Assembly: GCA_025201805.1 (NCBI GenBank)
Contig: MU619284.1
Span: 129,651 to 181,064, forward strand
Direction of reading: 5' to 3'
DNA: 51,414 nt
Origin: Parasitella parasitica
Taxonomy: Eukaryota > Mucoromycota > Mucoromycetes > Mucorales > Mucoraceae
Below are positions 34,001 to 45,800 of the stretch, piece after piece (the first letter of the stretch is position 1; each line of letters starts with the position of its first letter). The position numbers were made by a program, and so were the translations under genes. The notes beneath the pieces were generated by a model. It ran no database searches and was not told the origin of the DNA. It was given only the letters and a program-made list of their open reading frames with translations.

Positions 34001-34126
34001 ACATCATTTACAATATGCCTGTTTCTTTTTATTACATTATCAATAAGTAAACTCTTCTGTAATCTTACTCTTCCCTCCCCCACCCTTCACTCCCCACTTT
34101 GATTATTCATCATCGTTACATTAAAC

Positions 34127-35494
34127 ATGTCCTATTCAAAGAACGAGAGATTCAATGACCTTGTAGAACGTCGCGTTGACAAGCTTTTTGGCGAATTCTT
34201 TACTGATTGTCCTATAGGTCGCAAATCAGTCTCTGGTTGTCCTGCCATTGGCAATGGTAGCAAGTCGCCTGATTTATCTTCCAATTACGCCACTCGTTTT
34301 TTCACGGAATGTCCTTATGGTAAAAAGGCTACTACAGAATGTCCCTATGGCAAAGGAATCCTTGAAAAGACCAATAAAAATACGGATAGTCATTTTCATG
34401 ACCTTGGTCATGCGCATAGTGGTATTGGCAAAACTCCTGAGTATGCTACCGAATTCTTTACTGAATGCCCTTATGGTCGACGTGTTGCCGATCAGTGTCC
34501 CTACGGCCACGAAATTCTTGAAAAGGCTCACAAGAAGGTTCTAAATGCTCACCATGGGCATGGACACGGACACGGACACGGCCATGCTAGCCTTAGTGGC
34601 TATGCTGAGGAGTTCTTTATTGAATGCCCTTATGGAAAAAAGGCTGCCAGTCAATGTCCTTATGGTCAAGAAATCCTCAATAAAACTCACCAAAAGACTA
34701 TGAAAGCACACCACCATCATTATGGTAAACATGGTCATCCTGACTATTTAGAAGAATTCTTTACTGAATGCCCCTATGGTAAGAAGGCTGCTAATCAATG
34801 CTCTTACGGACATGAAATCCTTGAAAGGGCACGCAAATCTCCCAAGTCTCCCAAATCCCGTAATAGCAGCAGCGAACGCCCTGATTATGTAGATGAATTT
34901 TTCCTTGAGTGCCCCTATGGTAAAAAGGCCGCAGAAGAATGTCCCTACGGTCATGATCTTCTTGAGAAGGCTGGCGTCGAGGTGCCTCCATTGAAGAAGC
35001 ACGATGAAGACTCTGTAAAGTGTCCTTTTGCTGATTTGGCATCTCCTGGAGAGAAATGCCCGGTCTCTGGTGCTGCTAATAATGCTTCTGCAACTACGGC
35101 TGGGAAATGCCCAGTTGGTGGCGTCCTACCTCAAAGCGAGAAATGTCCTATCAGCCCTAATTACAAAAAACCTTTCATCCCAGTTGTTGATTCTTACGAG
35201 ACTGATGATGATTTCAAATTCTTTGTCGAACTTCCTGGTGTTAGCAAAGGTGATGTTAAGCTTGATATCAAGGACAAGATGTTGATCTTGTCTGGACAAG
35301 TAAGAACCGTAGCTGAAGAAATTAAGGGGAATGTTTGCTTTGCTGAGAGAACATTGGGCACTTTCTCTCGCTCTATTCTTCTTCATGACAATGTTTGTGT
35401 AGATAAAATTCAGGCCAAGTTGGAGAACGGTGTACTTTCGATTACCGTTCCCAAGAACGCTCCTTCTATCAAGAAATCCATCACTATCAACTAA
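34127..35494 (+). CDS. sHSP with Cys-Pro/His-rich repeat N-terminus
   Basis: A single exon of 455 aa. Residues about 350-455 are an Hsp20/alpha-crystallin domain: FFVELPGVSKGDVKLDI, LENGVLSITVP and a final KKSITIN. The N-terminal three quarters are unusual: six copies of a unit of the type EFFxECPYGKKAAxQCPYGHEILEK, each with two Cys exactly C-X9-C apart (Cys 28/38, 62/72, 114/124, 167/177, 215/225, 262/272). The first copy is degenerate and copy four has CS instead of CP at Cys225. Linkers are His-rich (about 142-153 alternating HG; about 195-204). Between repeats and chaperone domain lie four KCP motifs (Cys 299, 311, 328, 340), three followed by V or I, like heme-regulatory motifs. In total there are 15 Cys-Pro pairs. 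Metal, heme or redox control of a chaperone is an inference. There is no signal peptide, so it is probably cytosolic. Confidence 0.9.
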   Translation: MSYSKNERFNDLVERRVDKLFGEFFTDCPIGRKSVSGCPAIGNGSKSPDLSSNYATRFFTECPYGKKATTECPYGKGILEKTNKNTDSHFHDLGHAHSGIGKTPEYATEFFTECPYGRRVADQCPYGHEILEKAHKKVLNAHHGHGHGHGHGHASLSGYAEEFFIECPYGKKAASQCPYGQEILNKTHQKTMKAHHHHYGKHGHPDYLEEFFTECPYGKKAANQCSYGHEILERARKSPKSPKSRNSSSERPDYVDEFFLECPYGKKAAEECPYGHDLLEKAGVEVPPLKKHDEDSVKCPFADLASPGEKCPVSGAANNASATTAGKCPVGGVLPQSEKCPISPNYKKPFIPVVDSYETDDDFKFFVELPGVSKGDVKLDIKDKMLILSGQVRTVAEEIKGNVCFAERTLGTFSRSILLHDNVCVDKIQAKLENGVLSITVPKNAPSIKKSITIN

Positions 35495-36335
35495 GCCATC
35501 ACTGACGCTTTGTAGTAGTTATCCGTATAAATATTATATATTTAATAATAAACTTTGGAAATACATACAAATATTACTATGACATACTTTCGTAAGAATT
35601 TAAGGCAAGGTTGCCTTTATTTGAAATGCTTGATGATGTTTAGTTGCTGTGTATGTTTTAATACCTCAAATATGAACATCACATCCTACAGACCAATTAT
35701 ATTGAACAAAATCGGTAGGTTCTTGGAAAAACAATGCGACTTGAGCTGAATTAAGCGCTGAGTAAGCTTAATTCTCATCATGTAGGCAAAACTCTATGCG
35801 ACATTAGCAAGGGCACTCGTTGTTTTATAATATGGAAATATCCTTGATTTACGAATGGAGAATTGATTTTAACAAGCACTACTTCATTCGTCGTAAAAAT
35901 TCAATTAGATCTATTCGACATGTATGAAGTCTTTTGGCATAGCACTGCCAAATGCGAGAAGTGACCGAGGATCCGTTTGTGTACCCTCCCCTCAAGCATA
36001 GTTGCAGTGTAATTAGCATTTATAATGGTTTTTATGACCAAAATAATTCTCACTCTTAAAATTACCCCACAAACAAAAAATGTTCAAGAATTGCTCAAAC
36101 ATGACAAATTAATATGAATTAATGTAAATATAGTAAACCAAGAGCATTTCTTGCAATGATGACAGTTTTGGAGATGAAATGTCTACGGATTCTGCTATAC
36201 AACGTCATTAAAAAAAAAAGGCAAACCGAATGCTCTATGCCACGTGATAGCGCTTTTCGATACTATATAAACTTTACTTAATTGCTTTCTTTTTCTTCTT
36301 CTATTCATTAAGCACAATACAGCAATATAGTAGAA
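35495..36335. other. Intergenic: sHSP 3' UTR and SPS19 promoter
   Basis: 841 nt. The one short ORF (35555-35749) is probably chance. The right end holds CACGTG (36241-36246), a TATATAA (36264-36270) 66 nt before the ATG, and a pyrimidine-rich leader. Confidence 0.55.
36264..36270 (+). promoter_or_regulatory. TATA box of SPS19 with upstream CACGTG
   Basis: TATATAA lies 66 nt upstream of the start codon. CACGTG at 36241-36246 is a possible bHLH (E-box) site. Both are short matches in AT-rich DNA. Confidence 0.4.
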
Positions 36336-37632
36336 ATGTCTGTCGTCGATACAACCAAGATTTTCAAGCAAGATATCTTTAAAGGCAAAGTTTTATTATG
36401 CTCTGGTGGCGGTAGCGGTATTTGTCGTGGTATGACTGAAGCCATGGTAAAGCATGGAGCTACTGCTGTCATTTTCTCTAGAAGGTAAGTCCGCATCAAC
36501 CCAATGCGCCTACATGAATGCTGACTGTTGCGTCAAGCAAGGATAAGCTGGAAAAGGCTGCCAAGGAGATGAGTGCCAAAACGGGAGGCCAAGTAGTGTA
36601 TGTTTTTGCGGATATCAGTAAACATATGCCTTACCATTTGAATTAGGGCTGTTGCGGGCGATGTTCGTAACCCTGCAGACGTCGAGAATGCTGTCAAGGT
36701 TACTGTCGAGAAGTTTGGACGCATCGATTTCTTGATCAACGGTGCTGCTGGTAACTTTTTAGCAGCTTTCGATCATTTATCATACAATGCCTTCCGCACT
36801 GTCATTGAAATTGATTTACTTGGTACCTTTAATCTTACAAAAGCCGCCTCTCAATACCTCAAGAAATCAAAGGGTGCCATCATTAATGTTTCTGCTACTT
36901 TGCATTACACTGGCACACCTTTCCAGCAACATGCTGGTGCTGCTAAAGCTGCTATTGATGTTGGTGTCATATAATGAATGTGTTTGTGCGTCAGCTAATA
37001 AGAATTTATTTAGGCTTTGACCAAGCATTGGGCTGTCGAATTAGGTCCCTTTGGAGTCCGTAAGTTGAATGTAATTTTGCGTAAAATAGTATGTTAATTT
37101 TTTGCTCATAGGTGTCAATGGTAAAGAATATAAACTCGAATATGAGAAAATATAACGTATCAAACTAACCGCCCACCGCCCACTCTTTTTCTTCTTCTTT
37201 TAGGAATTGCTCCTGGACCCATTGTAAGTATGCTTTGGTGCATTCGATTGGAAGCAACGATAGTTTACCTCATTAAATATAGGCTGCCACTGTTGGTATG
37301 GAGAAATTAGGCCCCGCTTTTGATTTGACAGCTGTTCCTATGCAGGTAAGACAAAGCACCAGTAGACCAAGACGATATTCACGGCTAATGTTGTTTATTA
37401 GCGTATGGGTGAGGTTCAAGATATCGCTCACTCTACCATTTTCCTCTTTTCTGAAGGAGCTACATATATTTCTGGTGTTGTTCTCGTTGTTGACGGTAAG
37501 CTTGAAGTTTTGTGCCTATTCATTCAAATGTATCTTATATATTCTCCTATAATAGGTGGTGCATGGCTAAACCCAGCTTATCCTGCTTATCCCAATGTCG
37601 TCCTCGAACCTCCACAGTTCAACAAGCTCTGA
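36336..37632 (+). CDS. SPS19: Peroxisomal 2,4-dienoyl-CoA reductase (SDR)
   Basis: Nine exons: 36336-36484, 36538-36597, 36647-36959, 37014-37059, 37112-37120 (9 nt), 37204-37223, 37283-37345, 37402-37495, 37556-37632, total 831 nt, 276 aa. SDR cofactor site GGGSGI, DVR, INGAAGN; then INVSATLHYTG and QQHAGAAKAAIDALTKHW, the reductase branch in which the usual catalytic Tyr is not in YxxxK form; then RVNGIAPGPI, formed across the 9-nt exon. It matches yeast Sps19 and human DECR2, NADPH enzymes that remove double bonds during beta-oxidation of unsaturated fatty acids. The C-terminus is NKL, a non-standard variant of the SKL peroxisome signal. Exon 3 ends at an unusual GTTGGT donor, chosen because it joins AAID to ALTKHW. 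Confidence 0.92.
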
Positions 37633-37840
37633 GCTATCTTATGTTGCATGCTTTTTTGATTTCATTTATTTATACTGAATTTCATTATTTTTATGACAAT
37701 TAAAACACTTGCTAATTACGCAACGATTTTAACCATATAGATAAAAAGTGATACTTTATTTACCCAATGAGGAATGATTTCGATATAATAATAATGTATG
37801 CAAGAGATTCAGGAATGAAGTGAAAAAAAAAGGATAGCTA

Positions 37841-40800
37841 CTAAACGCCTTCTTTGACATGACCAAGCCATTGATAATAACTCATGGCAGAATAAGATGT
37901 ATTTTTTTGACAGTGGGAGTCTGTAGCAAAATGCTGGCGGCCTTCGAGTAGGTGTGTCATAAACCAATATCGTAACATGGGCTCTCCATCTTCTCGTACA
38001 ACATATAAAGATGGATAGAAATTGCAGTGTCGTAAATCTGTACGAAGGTTTTTGATGATTCGACGCACTCTTTCTGAGAATGGATTGCTCAAGACTGGTA
38101 AAGATGGTACCTGTCCTGATTTTACTTGACTCACTTGTTGTACATTAAGTAAATCAGAGCATAACTGAGGGATTGCTTCTTTGCCGATCCAGATCAGAAT
38201 ACGTTGCCCGTTTTCTACAAGGTAACAGCCATGACGCTCTAGTTTTTCGCTAGACAGATTGACTGAGGGCGGCATTATACATCTCTCGTCTGAATCAAAC
38301 GTTCCAGCCTATTTTAAGAGAGTCATTAATATACCCAAGAATATTAGCTGCATATAATTACGTTAATAGGCATATTATGGAGAGAATAGAGTCTAGGATA
38401 AACATATCTTGACCATAAACTAGTGGGTAAGGTTCGCAGTAAAATGCCTGATTGAGTGGCAATGTTTGTAGGTACTATGCCTGTATCATTGAATGCTTCC
38501 TATAAAAACTTTTTACATGAGAGTGTTTCCTACACAATCGAAATGATGCACTTACGCTCTTTAGTAAAGCCAACACCATGACTGGCAGTAAGCTGAGTGA
38601 TCGACATACGTTGAGTTGAGCACTTTTAGAAGAGGCGACGCCAATGACCTCCTTGCTATATGCGTTACATATGGCCATTGTCTTATGTACTAGATACTCT
38701 TTACCATCTCTGATTTTCAATGTCACAGCCTTATCCAAAGCTATATGTTGTGAACATGGTCGAGTTAGCAAAGTGAAGAAACTCATTATTATTAGTAAGA
38801 AATATACCTTGGTAGGCCATTGCCCTTACTGTGCTTTGTTGATCGACAGCATAAAACAGTTGTGTGATCTTTCTTGTAACAGGCAAACAAGTTGTCATGA
38901 CACGAATGAGTCTCTCTCCGGCGCTCGACGTATACAACATACAAGTTTGAATATATGCTAAATCACCTTGAAGCTCCCTCTCGATGCAGAGATCGATGCA
39001 GTAACTCGCATCTCGCGGAACATTGGGCAAAACTAATATGTCTGGCAACTGAAATGAAAAGTTACCGTGGTACAATTTACATGCTAATCCAGGAGAGCAT
39101 TTGGTTCGCAGGATAGCTTCTAGACCCACTTCTTCCTTGACCAGCTTTTTGATCTCAAGCTTTAATTTTTCCCTATCGCCCATGTTGTTTGCATTGAATC
39201 CAGGATAATAGTGTGTTTGTCCTCCAGTGAACCTCGGTATGACATCTAGAAGTCGGTTCAGTCATTTACACATACACACATAAACAAAACTTACTCAGAG
39301 TTGCCACATCTATATTCTGGCTACCAAAGACAAACAAATCAGCACAGACATGTGACCTAGTGCATTCCTCTGCAAATGATCTATAAAATTCACTCGTGGG
39401 CTCCAAGAGCAAGTTCTCGCCTGCTGCTGTAGTATTTTGTTTTTGAATGACAGTGGATGATAATGCACCAGCACCGATATCTGGCAAGCTAGCTTGAAAA
39501 CAAATAATTTTGCCACCTGTTGGAGACTTGATTATGTGTGTTAGGACTCCTGTACATAACCCATTCACAGAGACACCTACTAGTAGTTGTCGAGCTGCTT
39601 TCAGTGCAGAACCCAAGCAATTATTGTTTGTTGCAAACGATTCATTTGTAAACATCACCTTAAGTCTTTCGAGTAAATCCATAACAACTGATTTAGCTTC
39701 GTTTAGATTAACCACCAACTCGGCGTGAGCACGAGGCAGATAAATGTCGTCAATGTCAGACATCATGAGCAACTCAGGCTCCTTGTTTCCGAGCCCATAA
39801 AAACCGATAGCATTGCTGACAGTGATGAATCCTATGCGAGCTCTACCGTCGTTATTTGGAATACGGTCAATGGATGCCATCAATGCTTCAGCAATCACAG
39901 GGATCATACCCGTATGGATGGCTTGCTTTGTAGTATCAATAACAAATACGTACACAGGGGGCTGTGGTGGTCTTGACATGAACTCAGAGGAAGCCACATA
40001 GTCTACACAACCATAATTTAGTTCAGGTGTGCTCCAACGATCTGCTTTTTGTCGAGTGATATGGTCCCAATCGTAAGCAGGAGGAACTATGCGTTTGTTT
40101 CGGCTATCAGTGCATATGTTGCAAAAGGGCGTTTACCACATGTGCTTACCATTATTGTCATCATATTCACAGATATTACATTGCCATTTTAGGCCGCCTT
40201 CGATAAACTGGATGAATGGATTAATGAAGGATTTGCAGCGTGTACAACGGGTAATAGTCCCATGTGAGATGACGGGGATTTGATTATGGTTTTGCCCGTG
40301 AGGCTGTACTCTTGAATATGGCTCCAGCAGTATCGACAATGGCAGCCTTGATTTTTTCAGAAGGCTATTGCTGTATGGTATGGCGTTTAAAGTACATCGT
40401 TGATACGTGGGCGCACATTGAGCATCATCTGACATGGTAACAGACGCCTACATGGTGTGAAATAAAGTTAATATTTCAAGATAAGCATAACACACATTCA
40501 CATTACACTAGCTGGAATTCTGGGCACAGGTAATGGTAATTCGAAATCAGAAATCATAGGGGCACTTCCCAACAGAGGAACATCGAATCCTTTGTTGATA
40601 GTTACAGGTGATGTGAGTGACATCTTAGAAAGATGCTCCAGCGCTTTATCATGATTCATGCTAGGAGAAGATTGATACTGTTGCCTATTACTGTTGGATT
40701 GTTGCATTGGCTGTATATTTTCATTGATTGGGTACAGCCGTCTTGATTTTTTTGTTGAGTTGTCATGGTAACCAGTCTGCTGTGGGTATAGAAGAGCTAT

Positions 40801-40865
40801 GTATATATGTCTAAAGTTTAGCACAAAAGATAACGCCCTAGCTACGTTAATAATACTCTACCCAT
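37841..40865 (-). CDS. SEC24: COPII coat protein Sec24
   Basis: Eight exons on the minus strand: 40865-40862, 40796-40507, 40447-40150, 40086-39295, 39245-38808, 38740-38556, 38499-38362, 38308-37841, sum 2613 nt, 870 aa. A Gln/Ser-rich N-terminus with KKSRRLYP; then the zinc finger CTRCKSF...CNIC; the vWA-like trunk (PVYVFVIDTTKQA, GFITVSNAIGFY); the beta-sandwich and helical parts (VIPRFTGGQTHYYPGFNA, QLFYAVDQQS); and the C-terminal gelsolin-like domain (GCYLVENGQRILIWIG, LYVVREDGEPMLRYW). Sec24 is the cargo-binding partner of Sec23 in ER-exit vesicles. The 5' end is the least certain: the proposed first coding exon is only ATGG, joined across a 65-nt intron in phase, because no in-frame ATG precedes exon 2. 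The gene converges with SPS19, 208 nt apart. Confidence 0.93.
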
Positions 40866-41039
40866 ATGGATTTATTGTGTAAAGATACAGAAAAAATGAA
40901 TATTATCGAGAGAATGCTTTATATACATTACATTTCAAAGAATTTCAATTCATACTAGCAATAACAACAACAATAACAACATATTTTGACAACACTCTAT
41001 GCTAATAGCAATTTTAGAAAACAAATATGGTTTCATTTT

Positions 41040-42172
41040 TTATTCGGTAGCCATCAGCAGCTTGATCTTTGCAATAGCAGCACCAGGCTGAAGACCCTTT
41101 GGACATGTCTTTGAGCAATTCATAATTGTATGGCAACGGTATAACGCCATCTTGTTTTGAAGCTTCTCTCTACGCTCAGGGCCAAACTGATCACGAGAAT
41201 CGATCATCCAACGATACGATTGCATCAATACAGCAGGACCAAGGTACTCTTCTTGATTCCACCAGTAAGATGGGCATGAAGTTGAGCAACAGGCACACAA
41301 AATACACTCATACAATCCATCAAGCTTCTTTCTGTCCTCTATCGACTGCAAATTTTCTTTTCCATTTGTGGGGGGATTCTTTTGCTTTAGATACGGCTCG
41401 ATGCTCTTGTATTGCTTGTAAAAATGACTTAAATCGGGCACCAAATCCTTGACAATGTTCACTAAAAACAGGCAAGAGAAGCGTCAATCAACCAATCTCA
41501 AGTCCTTGCTTATTCATAACCCTCCAACACATAAGCAAAGAGCAGCATTACAACATACTCTCTCTCCCGATCCGGTCCGACCCTTGTGTTCCCATATGCC
41601 ATTACTTACTGTGGGGTAGAGGATAGATCTTAAGAGACTTGCTTACGTCCTTGTTGATTTTGGAAATACAGGCTAACGTATTACCGCCTTCAATGTTCAT
41701 AGCGCATGAGCCGCAGATGCCTTCGCGGCAAGAACGACGGAAAGTCAAGGTGGAATCCTGTTCGTTTTTGATCTTGATAAGTGCATCTAAAACCATAGGT
41801 CCACAAGCATTCAAGTCGACTTTATATTTTTTGAGAACTGGCTTTTCTGTAGGCTTATCAGGATTCTGCAGTTGTGATTAGAATGCGCACAGCAGCTCCC
41901 TTTTTTTTTGCATGCGTCTAATGCATTACTTACCCAGCGATAAATCTCGAAGGTCTTGAAATTGGGTTCTTTTTTGACAAAGTCTGTAGCAGCAGGTTCG
42001 GCAGCAGATGCCATATATGATACAGTGTTTGTCTGCAGATTGCGAACAAGGGGCTATTCCACTGTGAGAGACTGTAGTTTATAAAATTACATTTCTCATA
42101 ACTTACATTCAGTGCGCCAACATAGCGTTGAGGACGAATTGCAATTGCTTTAGCGGTTAAATATAACGACAT
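41040..42172 (-). CDS. SDH2: Succinate dehydrogenase iron-sulfur subunit
   Basis: Four exons: 42172-42107, 42032-41934, 41865-41610, 41461-41040, total 843 nt, 280 aa. The start ([19 protein letters not shown]) is Arg/Lys-containing and lacks acids, as expected of a mitochondrial presequence. All three cluster sites are present: [15 protein letters not shown]...C for 2Fe-2[13 protein letters not shown] for 4Fe-4S, and [14 protein letters not shown] for 3Fe-4S. It is the electron-carrying subunit of complex II, linking succinate oxidation to ubiquinone. The third intron (41462-41609, 148 nt) is more than twice the local norm. Only 174 nt separate it from the SEC24 start on one side and 189 nt from the histidine-kinase end on the other. 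Confidence 0.97.
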
Positions 42173-42361
42173 TCTATGCAAAAAGGAAAAAGAGTGGGGG
42201 GCGATTAAGAAAACAGGTAAACAGGAAGAAAAACGAAAAACAAAACAAACAAACATGTCTTGTACAGAAAAGCTAACCCGGAAATCAATATTAGCGTGAC
42301 AGCAACCAGCAGAAGCTTTATTTCAAATGTGTAATGCAAATTGCAATCTTTCGGCTAAAGG

Positions 42362-42796
42362 TTATTTACTCAACAAGTAACCGCGAATAACATCGCTAAG
42401 AATAGCAAAATTGACAGGCTTTGATATATAGGTAGAGAACCCACACTCCAAGCATTTGGCGGCAACATCGCTCATAACGTTGGCAGACAGGGCAACGATG
42501 GGCTTGGGCTTTTCGTCTGCTGCGAGATGCTGCTTTTCCCATTCCCGGATTTCACGTGTAGTTTCATAGCCATCTGAAATTTGGTCAAGTTACACGATTA
42601 CACAAAAGATTAGATATAACTTACCTTTAACGGGCATAAATAGGTCGCATAGAATCAGGCAATAGTAGTCTTTGGGATGTTTATGGAACAATTCAATGCA
42701 CTCCCCGCCATGAACCGCTACATCTACACTAAGTCCAACTCGCAACAAATACCGGGTCAGTACCTTTTGGTTCACCAGATTATCTATTTAGAAGCA

Positions 42797-42834
<38 letters not shown>

Positions 42835-45800
42835 TGTGCGTGAGTGAGTGAGTGAAAAAGCTGTAATTATCGAGCAGTTATTACCTTCGACCAACAAGAT
42901 ACGGAATCCTTTGCCTCCGACATCGGCAGCCATGCGTCGAAATATTTCCTTTTGCGTAGCAGCTCTTCTGTAAGGCGTGTCGGGAGTCGACACTACACTA
43001 CTGTTAGGACCATAGGTACCGTCTGAACGGATGCTATTCTTTATCTCTTGCTGCCGTACACCAAAATACCACCTTAGCTTGGTTCTTTTGAGCGGCTTGA
43101 AGACAAATCCACAGGTGTTTGGAATCACTTGATCTTCGCGTCCTTTTGCACCCTCTGTGATCAACGAGCGTTGCATAGGTGTTGTTACTACCAACACGTT
43201 GGCATTCTGCTGCTGCAGTGATCCACAGATTGCTCGTGTCAAGGACAGGATCTGCTGCTCTGAGGGTAGATTGATCATGATGTAATCGTAGGCAGGTGTG
43301 TGAGGATCTATAAGCAGTTCAGTAGCTTCAATTTGGTTTGTTAATGTTTTGACTTGGTAGTAGCCGGCGTTTGGGTTGGCGATGGAGGTGCATTCATTGT
43401 TCACAATACTGCCCAGTATCGATTTGACGTGCTTCTCCATGGATTCACGAGAATGCTCCCACTGAGATACGATCAAAGCTCTTAGCGGTGACAAATTAGT
43501 AGGAGTACGAGGCGGTAAAACCACAGGCGATGTAGAAAGACTACCAGGTCTTGTGCCGATGGTGGGGATACGAGGCTCACAGGGTTTGAGCTTGTCTGTA
43601 GCCGCGTTGTCTGCGGCAATTAGAGACAAAGTGGGACCCTTCTCAAACGCACAGCTTTCCACGAGCGTCGATGATGGGCCGGAAGAGGTGGGCAAGGTAG
43701 AAAGCATCATTTTATTACCAAGATTCGTTGCTACAGTCGCTGCTGCTGCAACAGCTGCAGCGGCGGCAGCAGTGGAAGTCATATTACTGTTGCGCACAGG
43801 TGGTGGTTTCAGTTGCATGGAAGCTGCTTTTGTCATCAAGACATCTTGCAAGATATCAGCAGGCGACGAAGAGGATTCATGAGTGGTTTGGCTATGCTTC
43901 TCTAAAGATGCCGTGACAGAGGGTATACTAGAATGCTGTTGCCGATCTTGCGAGATGTTGTTTTTATTTACAAACGGCAATGGCGAAAGATGCTTGTCGT
44001 CGGTGGATGATTCTATAATAGCTTGAGCTGTATTATTATTTTCGTATCCATTGGAGCGAAAGAAAGGATCACTAGCGCTATCGTTTTGAGGTGTTTGAGG
44101 TAAAGGCTTGGTGTGCGATGTGGGGATACCAAATTTGACAGTAAAGAAAAAGGTGGACCCCTTGCCCTTTTCACTGCGACACTTCATGACACCGCCGTGA
44201 AGCTCAATCAGCTGGCGAGAAATGACGAGTCCAAGACCACTACCCCCGTGTTTTCTCGTACTCGAACTATCCACTTGAGAAAATGGCTTAAACATGACAG
44301 ATTCTTCCATAGCGTCAAATCCAGCACCAGTATCAACCACCTCGAAAAGCAGAGTCAATTCAGACTCGTCTGTATCGCATTTTTGCACTGTGCATTTAGT
44401 GAACACTTCTCCTTCGGCTGTGAATTTGATAGCATTGCCAATGAGGTTCAGCATGACTTGTCTAAGACGAACACGATCGCCAACTACCACATCAGGCACA
44501 TTGTCATCAACCCAGAAGCTCAACTCGAGGTCCTTTTGAATGGCCAACGTAGATAGCAGCTCGTTGGCATCTTCAATCATAGTGACCAAACTGAACGGCT
44601 CCCATTCTAATTTCATCATGCCTGCTTCCACTTTGCTCAGATCTAGAATGTCGTTAATGACCACCAAAAGAGATTCAGCCGATTGCTGGATGGTGTGCAC
44701 GTAATCCATCTGTTCTGCTGTTAGCTCAGTGTCGAGCAAAAAGTTGAGCATGCCAGTAATGCCAATCAATGGCGTACGGATTTCATGCGACATATTTGAC
44801 AGAAACCGAGTTTTGCTTTCTGTCGACCGCTGCGCCGCATCATGCGCTTCCTTGAGCTTCTTTTCGAGCAGCTTGTGGTCGTTAATATCGGTACAGGTGC
44901 CAAACCATCGGACATCGCCGGTTTCGAGTTCATCGACTGAGACGCATTTCACCAGGAACCATCTATATTCGTCGTGCGCACTTAGGAGACGTATCTCACT
45001 CTGCCACGAAATGCCAGCCTTGTTGGGCAAGGCAGGTAAATCAGGAAGCTGAAGCTTAGCACGATCTTCAGGGTGCACACAAGACATGAAGCCCAGACCC
45101 ATTGTTTGCTCAAAAGATTTGCCAGCATAATTGCTCCATTTTCCATTGGCATAAGTCAGACCAGCACCAGGCGAGAATGTGAACACAATCTGAGGAATAG
45201 CCTCAGCAAGTAGGCGGTACTTTCTCTCGTTGCTCTCAATCTCGACTTGGCGCAAGTTTGTTTCTTTTGCAACATGCTGGTCGTGGACGTCTGTGCAGGT
45301 ACCAAACCAGTGCATGATTCGACCCTTCAGGTCTCTCAGCGGCACAATCCTCCATAGAAAGCATCGGTAGACACCATCAAACCTTTTTAGCCGGTATTCG
45401 CCAGCAAACCCATTTCCCTGCCCATAAGCCAGCTCCCAAGCTTTCTTGCACTCGGGCTGATCGTCAGGGTGCATGTGAGATAGCCATTTTGGGCCCAAAT
45501 GATCCTTTAAAGTCTTGCCGGTATACTGAAGCATTCGATTATTAACCCAGGTTACCTGTCCAGATGATGTAGAGCATGTGCTAAATTTTGGACGTTAAAT
45601 AAAGAAAATGAAAGGAAAGGAAAGAAACAAAATATAACACTTACAAGACATGGATAGGTATACCATCGATGATCAAACGCAATAGGCTGGATTTAGGTGC
45701 CACCAGGAACCGATCTACACCACTACTGCGCTGATGATTATTTGCATTAGAAGTTTGGTGGTAGTGAAACCCATCATCATCGTACTGCCTTCGACTTCCA

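Larger units (their letters stand above)
30433..34126. other. 3.7 kb ORF-free AT-rich interval
   Basis: No frame of 60 codons occurs on either strand from the end of the permease to the small heat-shock gene, an unusually long silence here. The sequence is AT-rich without long simple repeats. It contains a perfect 22-bp palindrome (32263-32284), T-rich runs near 32615-32640 and, close to the heat-shock gene, a TATA box and pyrimidine-rich leader. I see no tRNA or rRNA signature and no terminal repeats. Its role is unknown. Confidence 0.6.

Noticed and set aside
30433-34126. Calling the ORF-free interval a centromere
   Set aside because: No adjacent LINE arrays and no verified centromere motif; length and AT content alone are not evidence.
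34248-35386. Several ORFs of 65-98 codons in other frames of the small heat-shock gene, some repetitive
   Set aside because: They are produced by the repeat structure of the real frame; only the 455-aa frame carries a known domain and an intact start and stop.
43553-45052. Antisense ORFs (up to 147 codons) within the histidine kinase
   Set aside because: Shadows of a long conserved coding exon on the opposite strand; no protein family character.
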